Source: JACXVD01 sp020446665
GTDB lineage: Bacteria; Pseudomonadota; Alphaproteobacteria; Sphingomonadales; Sphingomonadaceae
Assembly (NCBI GenBank): GCA_041396905.1
Contig: JAWKXQ010000001.1
Coordinates: forward strand, 310,001 to 374,000
Length of the DNA stretch: 64,000 nucleotides
Reading direction: 5' to 3'
The stretch's first letter is position 1, and every line of letters begins with the position of its first letter. Positions 27,829 through 35,752 of the stretch are shown piece after piece. Below the pieces are notes generated by a model. It saw only the letters and a program-made list of their open reading frames with translations. It made no database searches and was not told where the DNA came from. Both the position numbers and the translations under genes were made by a program.

Positions 27829-28638
27829 ATGACTGCCAGCACTCGTACTGTCCCGTTCGTCCGTATCGCGCTCGCCTGTGGGCTCGCCGCGTCCACCATG
27901 CTGACTGCCGGTTGCGCCGGTCGCGGAGGCGGGCCGAAGGATACGGCCTATGTCGCACGCGATGTGGAAACGCTGTATTCGGAGGCCAAGCGCCGGCTTG
28001 ATCGCGGCAATGCAAAACTGGCCGCGGCGCTGTTTGACGAAGTTGAACGCCAGCATCCCTATTCGCCCTGGGCACGACGGGCTCAGCTGATGAGTGCATT
28101 CAGCTATTACACCGCACGCGATTACAACAAGGCGATTCAGTCGGCCACGCGCTTCCTGTCGATCCACCCGGGTAACAAGGATGCGCCCTATGCCTATTAC
28201 CTGATCGCGCTCAGCTATTACGAACAGATCAGCGATGTGCAGCGTGACCAGAAGATCACGCAGCAGGCCCGCGTATCGCTGCGCGAAGTCGTGCGCCGTT
28301 TCCCGAACACGGAATATGCCGCCGATGCCAAGCTGAAGCTGGACCTTGTGGAAGACCATCTGGCTGGCAAGGAAATGGAAATCGGCCGTTTCTACCAACG
28401 TTCGGGCAAGGTGCTGGCCGCGCAATTGCGCTACCAGAATGTGACCAAGGATTTCCAGACCACCAGCCATGCGCCAGAAGCGCTTTACCGTATGGTTGAA
28501 ACCAGCCTGACGCTGGGGCTCAAGGAAGAAGCGGTGAAATATGCTGCGGTGCTGGGCGCGAACTATCCGGGTACGGAATGGTATGAGAAAGCGTACCAGC
28601 TGATCGGCAAGCATGCGCCGGGCGTTTCGGCCAGCTGA
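27829..28638 (+). CDS. bamD: outer membrane assembly lipoprotein BamD
   Basis: A 269-residue BamD/ComL lipoprotein with a lipoprotein signal (FVRIALACGLAASTMLTAGC, with the lipid-modified Cys at about residue 30). Five TPR-like helical pairs follow (for example ETLYSEAKRRLDRGNAKLAAALFDEVERQHPYSPWARRAQLMSAF). It belongs to the BAM complex that inserts beta-barrel proteins into the outer membrane. The ATG at 27829 places the signal at the N-terminus; the frame is open 150 bases upstream but without conserved sequence. It is followed by recN, the common alphaproteobacterial order bamD-recN-ligA. Confidence 0.93.
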   Translation: MTASTRTVPFVRIALACGLAASTMLTAGCAGRGGGPKDTAYVARDVETLYSEAKRRLDRGNAKLAAALFDEVERQHPYSPWARRAQLMSAFSYYTARDYNKAIQSATRFLSIHPGNKDAPYAYYLIALSYYEQISDVQRDQKITQQARVSLREVVRRFPNTEYAADAKLKLDLVEDHLAGKEMEIGRFYQRSGKVLAAQLRYQNVTKDFQTTSHAPEALYRMVETSLTLGLKEEAVKYAAVLGANYPGTEWYEKAYQLIGKHAPGVSAS

Positions 28639-28735
28639 TTGACCCCAATCGGCGGAGAACGCCGGGGAAATTGTTCGCAACCTGTTCCAAAAGCGGTGAC
28701 GCGGCGCGCCGCTTGGGCTATCGAATCGGGTAGCC

Positions 28736-30400
28736 ATGCTGACCCGACTTTCCATCCGCAATATCGTGCTGATCGAGGCGCTGGAGCTGGAGTTTTCCGG
28801 CGGTCTGGGCGTGCTGACGGGGGAGACCGGGGCGGGCAAGTCGATCCTGCTTGATGCCTTGGGGCTGGTTTTGGGTAACCGGGCCGATTCTGCGCTGGTT
28901 CGCAGCGGGGAAGATCAGGCGAGCGTTACCGCCAGCTTCGAATTTTCGCGCCTTCCAGCCGGAATCGACACATTGCTCGAAGATGTCGAGATCGACATCG
29001 ACATGGGCGAGCCACTGATTATTCGCCGCAGGCTCAAGGCAGACGGGGGCAGCAAGGCCTTCGTCAACGACCAGCCGGTGGGCGTTGCGCTGTTGCGCGA
29101 GCTTGCGCCCTATCTGGTCGAGCTGCATGGCCAGCATGACGACAGGGGTCTGGTGAACCCACGCGGACACCGGGCGCTGCTGGATCGCTATGCCGGGGCT
29201 GATATAGAGGCTGTGCGCAAGGCGTGGAGCACATGGCAGGCTGCGCGCGAACGCCATGTGGAAGCGAAAGAGCGAGTCGAAACCGCAAAGGCAGAGCAGG
29301 ATCTGCTGCTCGCCCATCTGGCCGAACTGACCGATCTGGAGCCGCAAGCGGGCGAGGAAGCGCGGCTGGCGGAAACACGGGCATCCATGCAGAAGGGCGA
29401 GAAACTCTCCGGCGATCTGGAGGAGTTGCGCCATCTTTGGGAAGGCTCGGATTCGCCGCTGGCGGCGCTGCGCGTGGCGGCGCGTCGGCTGGACCGGATT
29501 GCGGGTGAGCATGCGCTGCTGGCTGAAGCACTCGGCGCGCTCGATCGTGCGGTGATCGAAGCGGGGGAAGCGGAGGACAGATTGCAGGCAGCGGCAGAGG
29601 CGTTGCTGCATGATCCCGTCGCGCTCGATGCCGCAGAAACCCGCCTGTTCGATCTGCGTGCCGTGGCGCGCAAACATCGCTGCGAAGTGGATGAGCTGCC
29701 CGCGAAAATGCGCGAATTCCGCAGCGCGCTCGATGCCATCGAAGGCGGCGAGGCTGAGCTGGATGCGCTGGCTGCGGCCGAGGCCGAGGCGCATCAACGC
29801 TACAAGGCGCTGGCCGAGGCGCTGCATGCCAACCGCGTGGCGGCGGCGATGCGGCTGGATGAAGCGGTGGCGGGCGAACTGGCTCCGCTCAAGCTGGATG
29901 CCGCGCGCTTCCGCACGGCGGTGAGCGAATTGCCGGAAGAGAAATGGGGGCCGGAGGGGCTCGACCATGTCGAATTCCTCATCGCTACCAATCCCGGCGC
30001 GGATTTCGCTCCGCTCAACAAGATCGCATCGGGTGGTGAACTCAGCCGCTTCATCCTCGCGCTGAAGGTCGCGCTGGCGGAACAGGGCGGGGCGGCGACC
30101 GTGATCTTCGACGAAATCGACCGCGGCGTGGGCGGCGCGGTGGCCAGCGCCATCGGCGAACGCTTGGCAAGGCTGGCCGATGGCGGGCAATTGCTCGCCG
30201 TAACCCACAGCCCGCAAGTCGCGGCGCGGGGCGGGCGGCACTACATGATCGCCAAGAGCAGCGAAGGCACGGTGACGAAAACCGGCGTGGCTCTGCTCGA
30301 CGCCGCCCAGCGTCAGGAAGAAATCGCAAGAATGCTCAGCGGCGCAGAAGTGACCGACGAAGCGCGGGCGCAGGCGGACCGGTTGCTGGAGGGGGTGTAG
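28736..30400 (+). CDS. recN: DNA repair ATPase RecN
   Basis: An SMC-like protein of 554 residues. The Walker A GETGAGKSILLDALGLVLG lies near residue 30, coiled-coil arms occupy the middle, and the C-terminal ABC signature region IASGGELSRFILALKVALAEQ is followed by Walker B TVIFDEIDRGVGGAVASAIGERLARLA. It acts in double-strand break repair. Between recN and ligA, normally close neighbours, lie a small membrane ORF and a repeat-bounded DUF559 element. The start ATG at 28736 gives MLTRLSIRNIVLIEALELEF, as in the family. Confidence 0.95.
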   Translation: MLTRLSIRNIVLIEALELEFSGGLGVLTGETGAGKSILLDALGLVLGNRADSALVRSGEDQASVTASFEFSRLPAGIDTLLEDVEIDIDMGEPLIIRRRLKADGGSKAFVNDQPVGVALLRELAPYLVELHGQHDDRGLVNPRGHRALLDRYAGADIEAVRKAWSTWQAARERHVEAKERVETAKAEQDLLLAHLAELTDLEPQAGEEARLAETRASMQKGEKLSGDLEELRHLWEGSDSPLAALRVAARRLDRIAGEHALLAEALGALDRAVIEAGEAEDRLQAAAEALLHDPVALDAAETRLFDLRAVARKHRCEVDELPAKMREFRSALDAIEGGEAELDALAAAEAEAHQRYKALAEALHANRVAAAMRLDEAVAGELAPLKLDAARFRTAVSELPEEKWGPEGLDHVEFLIATNPGADFAPLNKIASGGELSRFILALKVALAEQGGAATVIFDEIDRGVGGAVASAIGERLARLADGGQLLAVTHSPQVAARGGRHYMIAKSSEGTVTKTGVALLDAAQRQEEIARMLSGAEVTDEARAQADRLLEGV

Positions 30401-30402
30401 GC

Positions 30403-30735
30403 TTGGAAATTCATTACAAGTCGATGATTCCTATCGCGGTCGGTGTGGTCATGATCGCCGCTGTCGCGGCTTTTTATCTATTTGCCCCCTGCTCGATTTT
30501 CGGCGGCTGGGGCCTTCCAAATGCCTTTTACGGCTTGGTTTGGCCTGCCTTGATGCCAGCAATCGGAGTGTGGATTTACCTGAGTTTGCGCCAAGGCGCG
30601 GGCGGTACGCGCCACTGGATATGGGTGGGCTGGGTGCTGCTTGGCGGACTTGTTGTCTATGGATGGGGCGATGGATACCTGACTACCTATTTCTGGAGGC
30701 AATCCAGCGGTGCCCCGTGGCCTGAGTTTTGTTGA
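30403..30735 (+). CDS. small membrane protein of unknown function
   Basis: A 110-residue protein with three hydrophobic segments (about residues 9-28, 44-60 and 70-88), starting two bases after the recN stop. The TTG at 30403 follows a GGAGGGGG ribosome site; an ATG at 30424 is an alternative and would still keep all three helices. It ends in a short soluble tail. No family recognised; it could be a recN-operon passenger. Confidence 0.5.
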   Translation: MEIHYKSMIPIAVGVVMIAAVAAFYLFAPCSIFGGWGLPNAFYGLVWPALMPAIGVWIYLSLRQGAGGTRHWIWVGWVLLGGLVVYGWGDGYLTTYFWRQSSGAPWPEFC

Positions 30736-30745
30736 GGCAGTCTGC

Positions 30746-31222
30746 ATGGCTCATCAAATCAGGGACGCTCAAAAAGCCCCCTCTTCTTTAGAGGAGGGGG
30801 TTGGGGGTGGTGGCGTCTCGCGAGAGACGCTGCGCCAACGCGCGCGGCAAATGCGCAACAACCCGACCGAGCCCGAACGCCGCCTGTGGATGGAGCTTCG
30901 CGACAGCCGATTTGATGGCCTGAAATTTCGCAGACAAGTTTGCATTGGCTGGCGGATTGTCGATTTCTTCTGTCCGACCAAGGGGTTGGTGGTGGAAATT
31001 GACGGTGATACGCATGATGCAGTTCTGGACGAGCAGCGGGATCGTGCGATGCTTCGCGAGCATGGTTTCTGCACTGTGCGCTTCACCAATGAGGACGTGA
31101 TGACAAATCTGGATGGCGTGTTGCTGCGCTTGCATGAGGTACTTTTACAGCAAGCCGCGCGCTGGCCGAGCGGTTGGAAACACCACCCCCAAACCCCCTC
31201 CTCTAAAGAAGAGGGGGCTTAA
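30746..31222 (+). CDS. DUF559 (Vsr-fold, PD-(D/E)XK type) nuclease-like protein encoded by a repeat-bounded element
   Basis: The 158-residue product contains the DUF559 core: LRQRARQMRNNPTEPERRLWMELRDSRF, then FRRQVCIGWRIVDFFCPTKGLVVEIDGDTHD and a final RFTNEDVMTNLDGVLLRL. The spaced D and E-x-D (VDFF...VVEIDGD) fit a PD-(D/E)XK active site like that of Vsr repair endonucleases. The N-terminal QKAPSSLEEGVGGGG and C-terminal HHPQTPSSKEEGA are translations of the element's own inverted-repeat ends, and the stop codon lies at the right boundary. GAGG nine bases before the ATG at 30746 supports that start; starts inside the element are possible. Confidence 0.75.
   Translation: MAHQIRDAQKAPSSLEEGVGGGGVSRETLRQRARQMRNNPTEPERRLWMELRDSRFDGLKFRRQVCIGWRIVDFFCPTKGLVVEIDGDTHDAVLDEQRDRAMLREHGFCTVRFTNEDVMTNLDGVLLRLHEVLLQQAARWPSGWKHHPQTPSSKEEGA
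30774..31220. mobile_element. repeat-bounded DUF559 element (copy B)
   Basis: A 447-bp unit (149 codons) begins with AAGCCCCCTC and ends with GAGGGGGCTT. The left 39 bases (30774-30812) and the right 40 bases (31181-31220) are inverted copies differing by one T. Each end also contains its own hairpin (30777-30800 and 31194-31217). The unit is open throughout as the DUF559 frame. AAA flanks both sides, which could be a 3-bp target duplication but is too simple to prove it. Its ends match copies A (7310-7435) and C (32941-33054). Confidence 0.75.
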
Positions 31223-31224
31223 AG

Positions 31225-33462
31225 TTGACTGACCTCTCCACCCTCTCTGAAGCCGATGTCGCCAATGAACTCATGCGGCTGGCGAAGCAGATTGCGCATC
31301 ATAACCGGCTCTACCACGCAGAAGATGCGCCGGAGATTACCGATCAGGAATATGATGCGCTGGTGAAGCGCAACGAGGCGCTGGAGGCGGCTTTTCCGCA
31401 TCTGGTGCGCGAGGATAGCCCGTCCCGGCAGGTCGGGCATGAAGTGGCCTCCTCGCCGCTCAGCAAGGTCCGCCACGAGGTTCGCATGATGAGCCTCGAT
31501 AACGGGTTTGACGATGAGGAAATCCGCGAATTCGTCGCGCGAGTGCGGCGCTTCCTCAATCTGGCGGACAGCGAGCCCTTGTCTTTCACCGCGGAAGACA
31601 AGATTGATGGCCTGTCCTGTTCGCTGCGCTATGAACAGGGTGAGCTGGTGCTGGCCGCCACGCGCGGCGATGGGCAGGTGGGCGAGAATGTCACCGCCAA
31701 TGTGCAGCATATTGCCGATATACCGCAGCATTTGCAGGGCGAAAATTTGCCCGAGCTCTTCGAAGTGCGTGGCGAAGTCTATATGGAAAAACAGGCTTTT
31801 ACCGCACTCAACGCACAATTGATGGAGGAAGCGCGCACCTCCGCAGAGGCGAAGGGTGAAGCCTTTGATCCGGACAAGGTGCGCCAGTTTGCCAACCCGC
31901 GCAATGCGGCGGCGGGATCGCTGCGGCAGAAGGATGCCAGCGTTACGGCAAAGCGTCCGCTGCGTTTCTGGACGCATGGCTGGGGGGCGGCGTCAGAGGT
32001 TCCGGGCGACAAGCAACTGGTGGTGATGCGCCAGATCGAAGCATGGGGTTTCCCGGTCTCGCCAGACCTGAAACTGTGCGAAAATGCCGAAGAAATGCTC
32101 GCTCATTACCGCAGCATTGGGGAGCGGCGGGCGCAACTGCCCTATGAGATTGACGGGGTGGTCTACAAGGTGGACCGGCTCGACTGGCAGGGGCGGCTGG
32201 GCTTTGTCGCCAAGGCTCCGCGTTGGGCGCTGGCGCATAAATTCCCGGCGGAACAGGCGCAGACGACGCTGGAGGCCATCGACATTCAGGTGGGCCGTAC
32301 GGGCAAGCTGACCCCGGTCGGGCGGCTCGCCCCGGTGCTGGTGGGCGGGGTGACCGTCACCAATGTCACGCTCCATAATCGTGACGAGATCGCGCGGCTG
32401 GGCGTGCGCCCGGGTGACCGGATCGTGGTGCAGCGGGCAGGTGACGTGATCCCGCAAGTGGTTGAAAACCTGACCCGCGATGTGGAACGTCCGGCCTTCA
32501 TCTTCCCCGATCATTGCCCCGAATGCGGCAGCGAAGCGGTGGCGGAGGAGGGCGAGGTCGATGTGCGCTGCACCGGCGGGCTGATCTGCCCGGCACAGCG
32601 GACCGAGCGGCTCAAGCATTTCGTCAGCCGCGCCGCGCTCGACATTGAAGGGCTGGGCGAGAAGACCATCGAGCAATTCTTCGCGCTTGGCTGGCTGGAA
32701 AGCCCGGCGGATATTTTCCGCCTGCACCAGCGCCGCGAAGAAATTCTCGCGCTGGACGGGTGGAAGGAAAAATCGGTCGAGAATCTGCTCGCCAGCATCG
32801 AGGCGAAGCGCGAACCCGATGCCGCACGGCTGCTGTTTGGCCTTGGCATTCGCCATGTCGGCGCGGTGACGGCGCGGGATTTGATGAAGGAATTTCAGAC
32901 GCTGGAGGCGCTGCGCGAAACCGCTGAACTGGCATCAATGCCCTCTCCCCTTCAGGGGAGAGGGAGGAGCCCCGCAGGGGCGGAGGGTGTGGGGGATGTT
33001 GCCTCTGACCCGTCGGACATTCCCCACCCCAACCCCTCCCCTGAAGGGGAGGGGCTAGAGACTGCGACAATTGAAGCGGTTACGTTGATCACCAGCATTG
33101 ACGGCATCGGCCCCGCCGTGGTCGAAGCTCTCGGCGATTTCTTCCACGAACTGCATAATGTCGCCGTTTGGGAGGATATTCTCTCCGAAGTCACCCCGCC
33201 GCCCTTTATCGTCGAAACGAAAGAAAGCCGCGTTTCCGGCAAGACCGTGGTGTTTACCGGCAAGCTGGAAACCATGAGCCGCGACGAAGCCAAGGCGCAG
33301 GCCGAGGCGTTGGGGGCGAAGGCAGCCGGTTCGGTTTCTGCCAAGACCGATCTGGTCGTCGCCGGGCCGGGCGCAGGGAGCAAGCTCAAGAAAGCGGCTG
33401 AACTGGGGATCGAAGTGATCGACGAAGCGGGTTGGGCCGAGATCGTGAAAGCGGCGGGATAG
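31225..33462 (+). CDS. ligA: NAD-dependent DNA ligase LigA with an in-frame repeat insertion
   Basis: The 745-residue ligase is essential for sealing nicks. The N-terminal domain has HHNRLYHAEDAPEITDQEYD, the adenylated lysine is K126 (AEDKIDGLSC), then come the OB-fold and a four-cysteine zinc finger (CPECGSEA...CTGGLICPA), helix-hairpin-helix repeats and a C-terminal BRCT (VSGKTVVFTGKLETMSRDEAK). Residues about 573-610 (MPSPLQGRGRSPAG...NPSPEGEGL) are encoded by repeat copy C and interrupt the HhH-BRCT region. The TTG at 31225 follows GAGGGGG, supplied by the DUF559 element. The next ATG (31272) would remove 16 residues. Confidence 0.93.
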   Translation: MTDLSTLSEADVANELMRLAKQIAHHNRLYHAEDAPEITDQEYDALVKRNEALEAAFPHLVREDSPSRQVGHEVASSPLSKVRHEVRMMSLDNGFDDEEIREFVARVRRFLNLADSEPLSFTAEDKIDGLSCSLRYEQGELVLAATRGDGQVGENVTANVQHIADIPQHLQGENLPELFEVRGEVYMEKQAFTALNAQLMEEARTSAEAKGEAFDPDKVRQFANPRNAAAGSLRQKDASVTAKRPLRFWTHGWGAASEVPGDKQLVVMRQIEAWGFPVSPDLKLCENAEEMLAHYRSIGERRAQLPYEIDGVVYKVDRLDWQGRLGFVAKAPRWALAHKFPAEQAQTTLEAIDIQVGRTGKLTPVGRLAPVLVGGVTVTNVTLHNRDEIARLGVRPGDRIVVQRAGDVIPQVVENLTRDVERPAFIFPDHCPECGSEAVAEEGEVDVRCTGGLICPAQRTERLKHFVSRAALDIEGLGEKTIEQFFALGWLESPADIFRLHQRREEILALDGWKEKSVENLLASIEAKREPDAARLLFGLGIRHVGAVTARDLMKEFQTLEALRETAELASMPSPLQGRGRSPAGAEGVGDVASDPSDIPHPNPSPEGEGLETATIEAVTLITSIDGIGPAVVEALGDFFHELHNVAVWEDILSEVTPPPFIVETKESRVSGKTVVFTGKLETMSRDEAKAQAEALGAKAAGSVSAKTDLVVAGPGAGSKLKKAAELGIEVIDEAGWAEIVKAAG
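32941..33054. repeat. REP-like palindromic element (copy C) inside ligA
   Basis: A 114-bp element (38 codons) has a left palindrome at 32941-32964 (CCCTCTCCCC...GAGAGGG) and a right palindrome at 33033-33054 that is its near-exact inverse, sharing the core CTCCCCTGAAGGGGAG. The right end carries CCCCACCCCAACCCC, like copies A and B. Its length is a multiple of three and no stop is created, so ligA stays in frame. Confidence 0.85.
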
Positions 33463-33465
33463 ATC

Positions 33466-33957
33466 ATGCTGGATGAATTCCACCCACAGGCGCGCCGCAT
33501 TGCCGATCTGCTGCGCCAGCGCGGAGAGAAGATCGCCGTGGCCGATGGCGCGACAGGCGGGTTGATCGCGGCGTCACTGCTGACTGTGCCGGGCGCGCTG
33601 GATTTCTTCGTCGGGGGCGGGGTGGTCTATTCCCTGCGTGCCCGCGATGTGTTGTTCGATCTGCCGCGCGCGGCCTATCAGGGGATGCAGGGCGCGAGCG
33701 AGGAATATGCCTTGCTTCAAGCGCGGGCGATCCGCGACAATTTTCGCGCCGACTGGGGCATTGCTGAAAGCGGATCGGTGGGTGGTTCGGTCCATCCCGG
33801 CGGCGCGCCGGCCGGGCGCAGCTGTGCAGCGGTGGTGGGACCAGACGGGTTCGAAATGTCACAGCTCACGGAAACGGGCAGCGATGACCGGATCGCCAAT
33901 ATGGCGGGTTTTACCCGCGCCGCGCTGGCGTTTCTGGAACAGGCACTCAGCCGCTAG
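33466..33957 (+). CDS. CinA C-terminal domain protein (PncC-like)
   Basis: A 163-residue protein that consists only of the CinA C-terminal domain. It has LRQRGEKIAVADGATGGLIAASLLTVPGALDFFVGGGVVYS and SVGGSVHPGGAPAGRSCAAVVG, equivalent to the nicotinamide mononucleotide deamidase (PncC) fold. The usual TAESCTGGL signature reads VADGATGGLI here, so catalysis may be altered. It starts three bases after the ligA stop and its end overlaps the convergent prmA by four bases. The family recycles NMN; that would pair with the NMN released by the neighbouring NAD-dependent ligase, an appealing but unproven link. Confidence 0.8.
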   Translation: MLDEFHPQARRIADLLRQRGEKIAVADGATGGLIAASLLTVPGALDFFVGGGVVYSLRARDVLFDLPRAAYQGMQGASEEYALLQARAIRDNFRADWGIAESGSVGGSVHPGGAPAGRSCAAVVGPDGFEMSQLTETGSDDRIANMAGFTRAALAFLEQALSR

Positions 33958-34856
33958 AGCCGCTTCTTCAGCCACAATATCGACCAGTCGCCATTGACCA
34001 GCCGCGCAGCAAGGCGAAAGCCTGCCTTGCGATAGGCGGTGCGCACCTTGGCTTCCTGCGTTTCCAGCAGGCCCGCCAGCAATACATGCCCGCCCGGCGG
34101 CACCGATGCGCCGAAATCGGGGGCGAGCTCCACCAGCGGCCCGGCGAGGATATTGGCGATCAGGAGATCATAGGGCCCCCGCGCTTGCAGCAGCGGGTCT
34201 TCCATCCCGTCAGCCACCACCATGGTCAGCGCGCCGATCCCGGCGCCCATGGGGATCGCATTTTCGGCAGCATTATGCTCGACCACGCCAACACAGATCG
34301 CATCAATATCGCTCGCGGTGGATTTGGAATGCGGCCACAGATGCAACGCGGCAAAGGCGAGCAGGCCGGTGCCAGTGCCGATATCGGCGACATTGCGGGC
34401 GATCACCCCTTGCGCCTTCATATGGGTCAGCATGGCAAGGCAGCCCGCGGTGGTTTCATGCTGGCCGGTGCCAAAGGCCTGGCTCGCCGGAATCACGAAG
34501 CTGCAAATGCCCGGCGCGTCGCTGGGCGGGTAATCGGGCGTGTGGATATGGAAACAGCCCGCCTGAATTGGCTCCACCCCTTGCTGGCTCAGCACCAGCC
34601 AGTCTTCATCGGGCAATTTCTCGGCCGTCAGCTCTGGCGCCCCGCCTTCAAACAGTGCGGCCACCATCGCCCGGTCCGCCTTGGTCGGCTTGCGCGGGAA
34701 ATAGGCGTCCAGCCGCCAGTCATCCGGGCGGTCATCAGCCAGTTCAAAGCCGGTCAGGACGACTTCGAAATCCCAGTCCACCGCATCTTCCTGCGCCACC
34801 AGCGCCGCACGGATCGTCTGCTTGTCGCCAAAGGCGGTGAGTTTCCAGCTGGTCAT
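33954..34856 (-). CDS. prmA: ribosomal protein L11 methyltransferase
   Basis: A 300-residue PrmA. It carries the L11-recognition region and the SAM-binding motif VADIGTGTGLLAFAALHLWP, with IPASQAFGTGQHETTAGCL upstream and LLIANILAGPLVELAPDF, the catalytic N-I-L motif. It trimethylates L11 in the ribosome stalk base; it is usually not essential. The ATG at 34856 (MTSWKLTAFGDKQTI) overlaps the last bases of the beta-lactamase gene, so the two are likely translated as one unit. The longer frame from 35006 runs antisense-free through the beta-lactamase C-terminus and is not used. Confidence 0.9.
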   Translation of the reverse strand: MTSWKLTAFGDKQTIRAALVAQEDAVDWDFEVVLTGFELADDRPDDWRLDAYFPRKPTKADRAMVAALFEGGAPELTAEKLPDEDWLVLSQQGVEPIQAGCFHIHTPDYPPSDAPGICSFVIPASQAFGTGQHETTAGCLAMLTHMKAQGVIARNVADIGTGTGLLAFAALHLWPHSKSTASDIDAICVGVVEHNAAENAIPMGAGIGALTMVVADGMEDPLLQARGPYDLLIANILAGPLVELAPDFGASVPPGGHVLLAGLLETQEAKVRTAYRKAGFRLAARLVNGDWSILWLKKRL

Positions 34857-35752
34857 TTGCGCTCTTTTGCTAACCGTTTGTCGAGCCGCTTGCCGATGGA
34901 TTTTGCATAGGCCTTGCACCCATCGGAGCTGCGCAATCCCTGTTTTGAGAGCATCCGCTTGCGCATGTCGCTGGCGGATGGATGCGGGGTCAGCACGATA
35001 TCGCATTCCAGCGATCCAAGCTTTGCGAGGCCCGCGCGATAGGCGGCGAGATAGTCCGGATGATCGGAGAAGCGATAATCATCGCGGCTGACGGGGCTGA
35101 GACTGTCGGCATAGACAATGGTCGCGCAATCATCCCCGTCGCAGCTTTGCCAGCTCCAGCTCATGGCTCCGGGGGTGTGGCCGGGCGTGGCAATGGCTTG
35201 CAGATCAATCCCGAACATGCTGGCCGCTTCCCCATCGCGCACGGAACGCACGCTGGCCACCGGGGCCATGGGAGGATGCATACCTGCTTGCGGGTCTCGC
35301 GGGTCGGCCTCGCCCGAGCGGATCACCGCAGAGGCACCCCATCCGGCATAGACGGTTGCCCCTGATAATTGCTGCATCCGCGCCATTCCGCCCACATGAT
35401 CGAAATGATCATGGCTGACAAAGAGCGCCTTCACATCGCTGATCGAATAGCCGAGCGCGGCGATATTGGCTGTGACGACTTCCGAGCCTGCCTCGGTCCC
35501 GCTGTCAAACAGCAGCAGCCCGCCATCTCCCACCACCAGAATGGCCGCTATGCCGCATGTGCCGACATAATAGCTGTTGCCATGGATGCGATAGGGCGGA
35601 GCGGGTTTGTCCCATTCATCCCAATCCGTGCAGGCAGCCGCCCAGGCCGCCTGATCGGCCGCAGGGGATTGCGCGTCGCCGGGCGACGGGGACGCTGCAA
35701 TTCCGGCGGCTGCGGCCAGCGCGGCCATGAAAGATTTGAACTTAGCGGACAT
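34853..35752 (-). CDS. subclass B3 metallo-beta-lactamase
   Basis: A secreted zinc hydrolase of 299 residues with a signal peptide (about 1-28). The B3 ligands are visible: H114, H116, D118 and H119 in SHDHFDH, H192 in TPGHTPG, and H257 in LTPHPSASDM. Spacing fits B3 rather than B1, because there is no Cys ligand and the B3 GHTPG motif is present. It should hydrolyse penicillins, cephalosporins and carbapenems in the periplasm, but activity is not shown. The ATG at 35752 overlaps the upstream SDR stop (ATGTCCGCTAA), and its own stop overlaps the prmA start. The neighbours are chromosomal housekeeping genes, so this looks like an intrinsic determinant, not a cassette. Confidence 0.85.
   Translation of the reverse strand: MSAKFKSFMAALAAAAGIAASPSPGDAQSPAADQAAWAAACTDWDEWDKPAPPYRIHGNSYYVGTCGIAAILVVGDGGLLLFDSGTEAGSEVVTANIAALGYSISDVKALFVSHDHFDHVGGMARMQQLSGATVYAGWGASAVIRSGEADPRDPQAGMHPPMAPVASVRSVRDGEAASMFGIDLQAIATPGHTPGAMSWSWQSCDGDDCATIVYADSLSPVSRDDYRFSDHPDYLAAYRAGLAKLGSLECDIVLTPHPSASDMRKRMLSKQGLRSSDGCKAYAKSIGKRLDKRLAKERK

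Noticed and set aside
30771..31223. Three-base AAA flanks as a target-site duplication of the DUF559 element
   Set aside because: AAA is too short and simple to prove duplication, and the element boundary in the A run is ambiguous. An empty site in a relative is needed.
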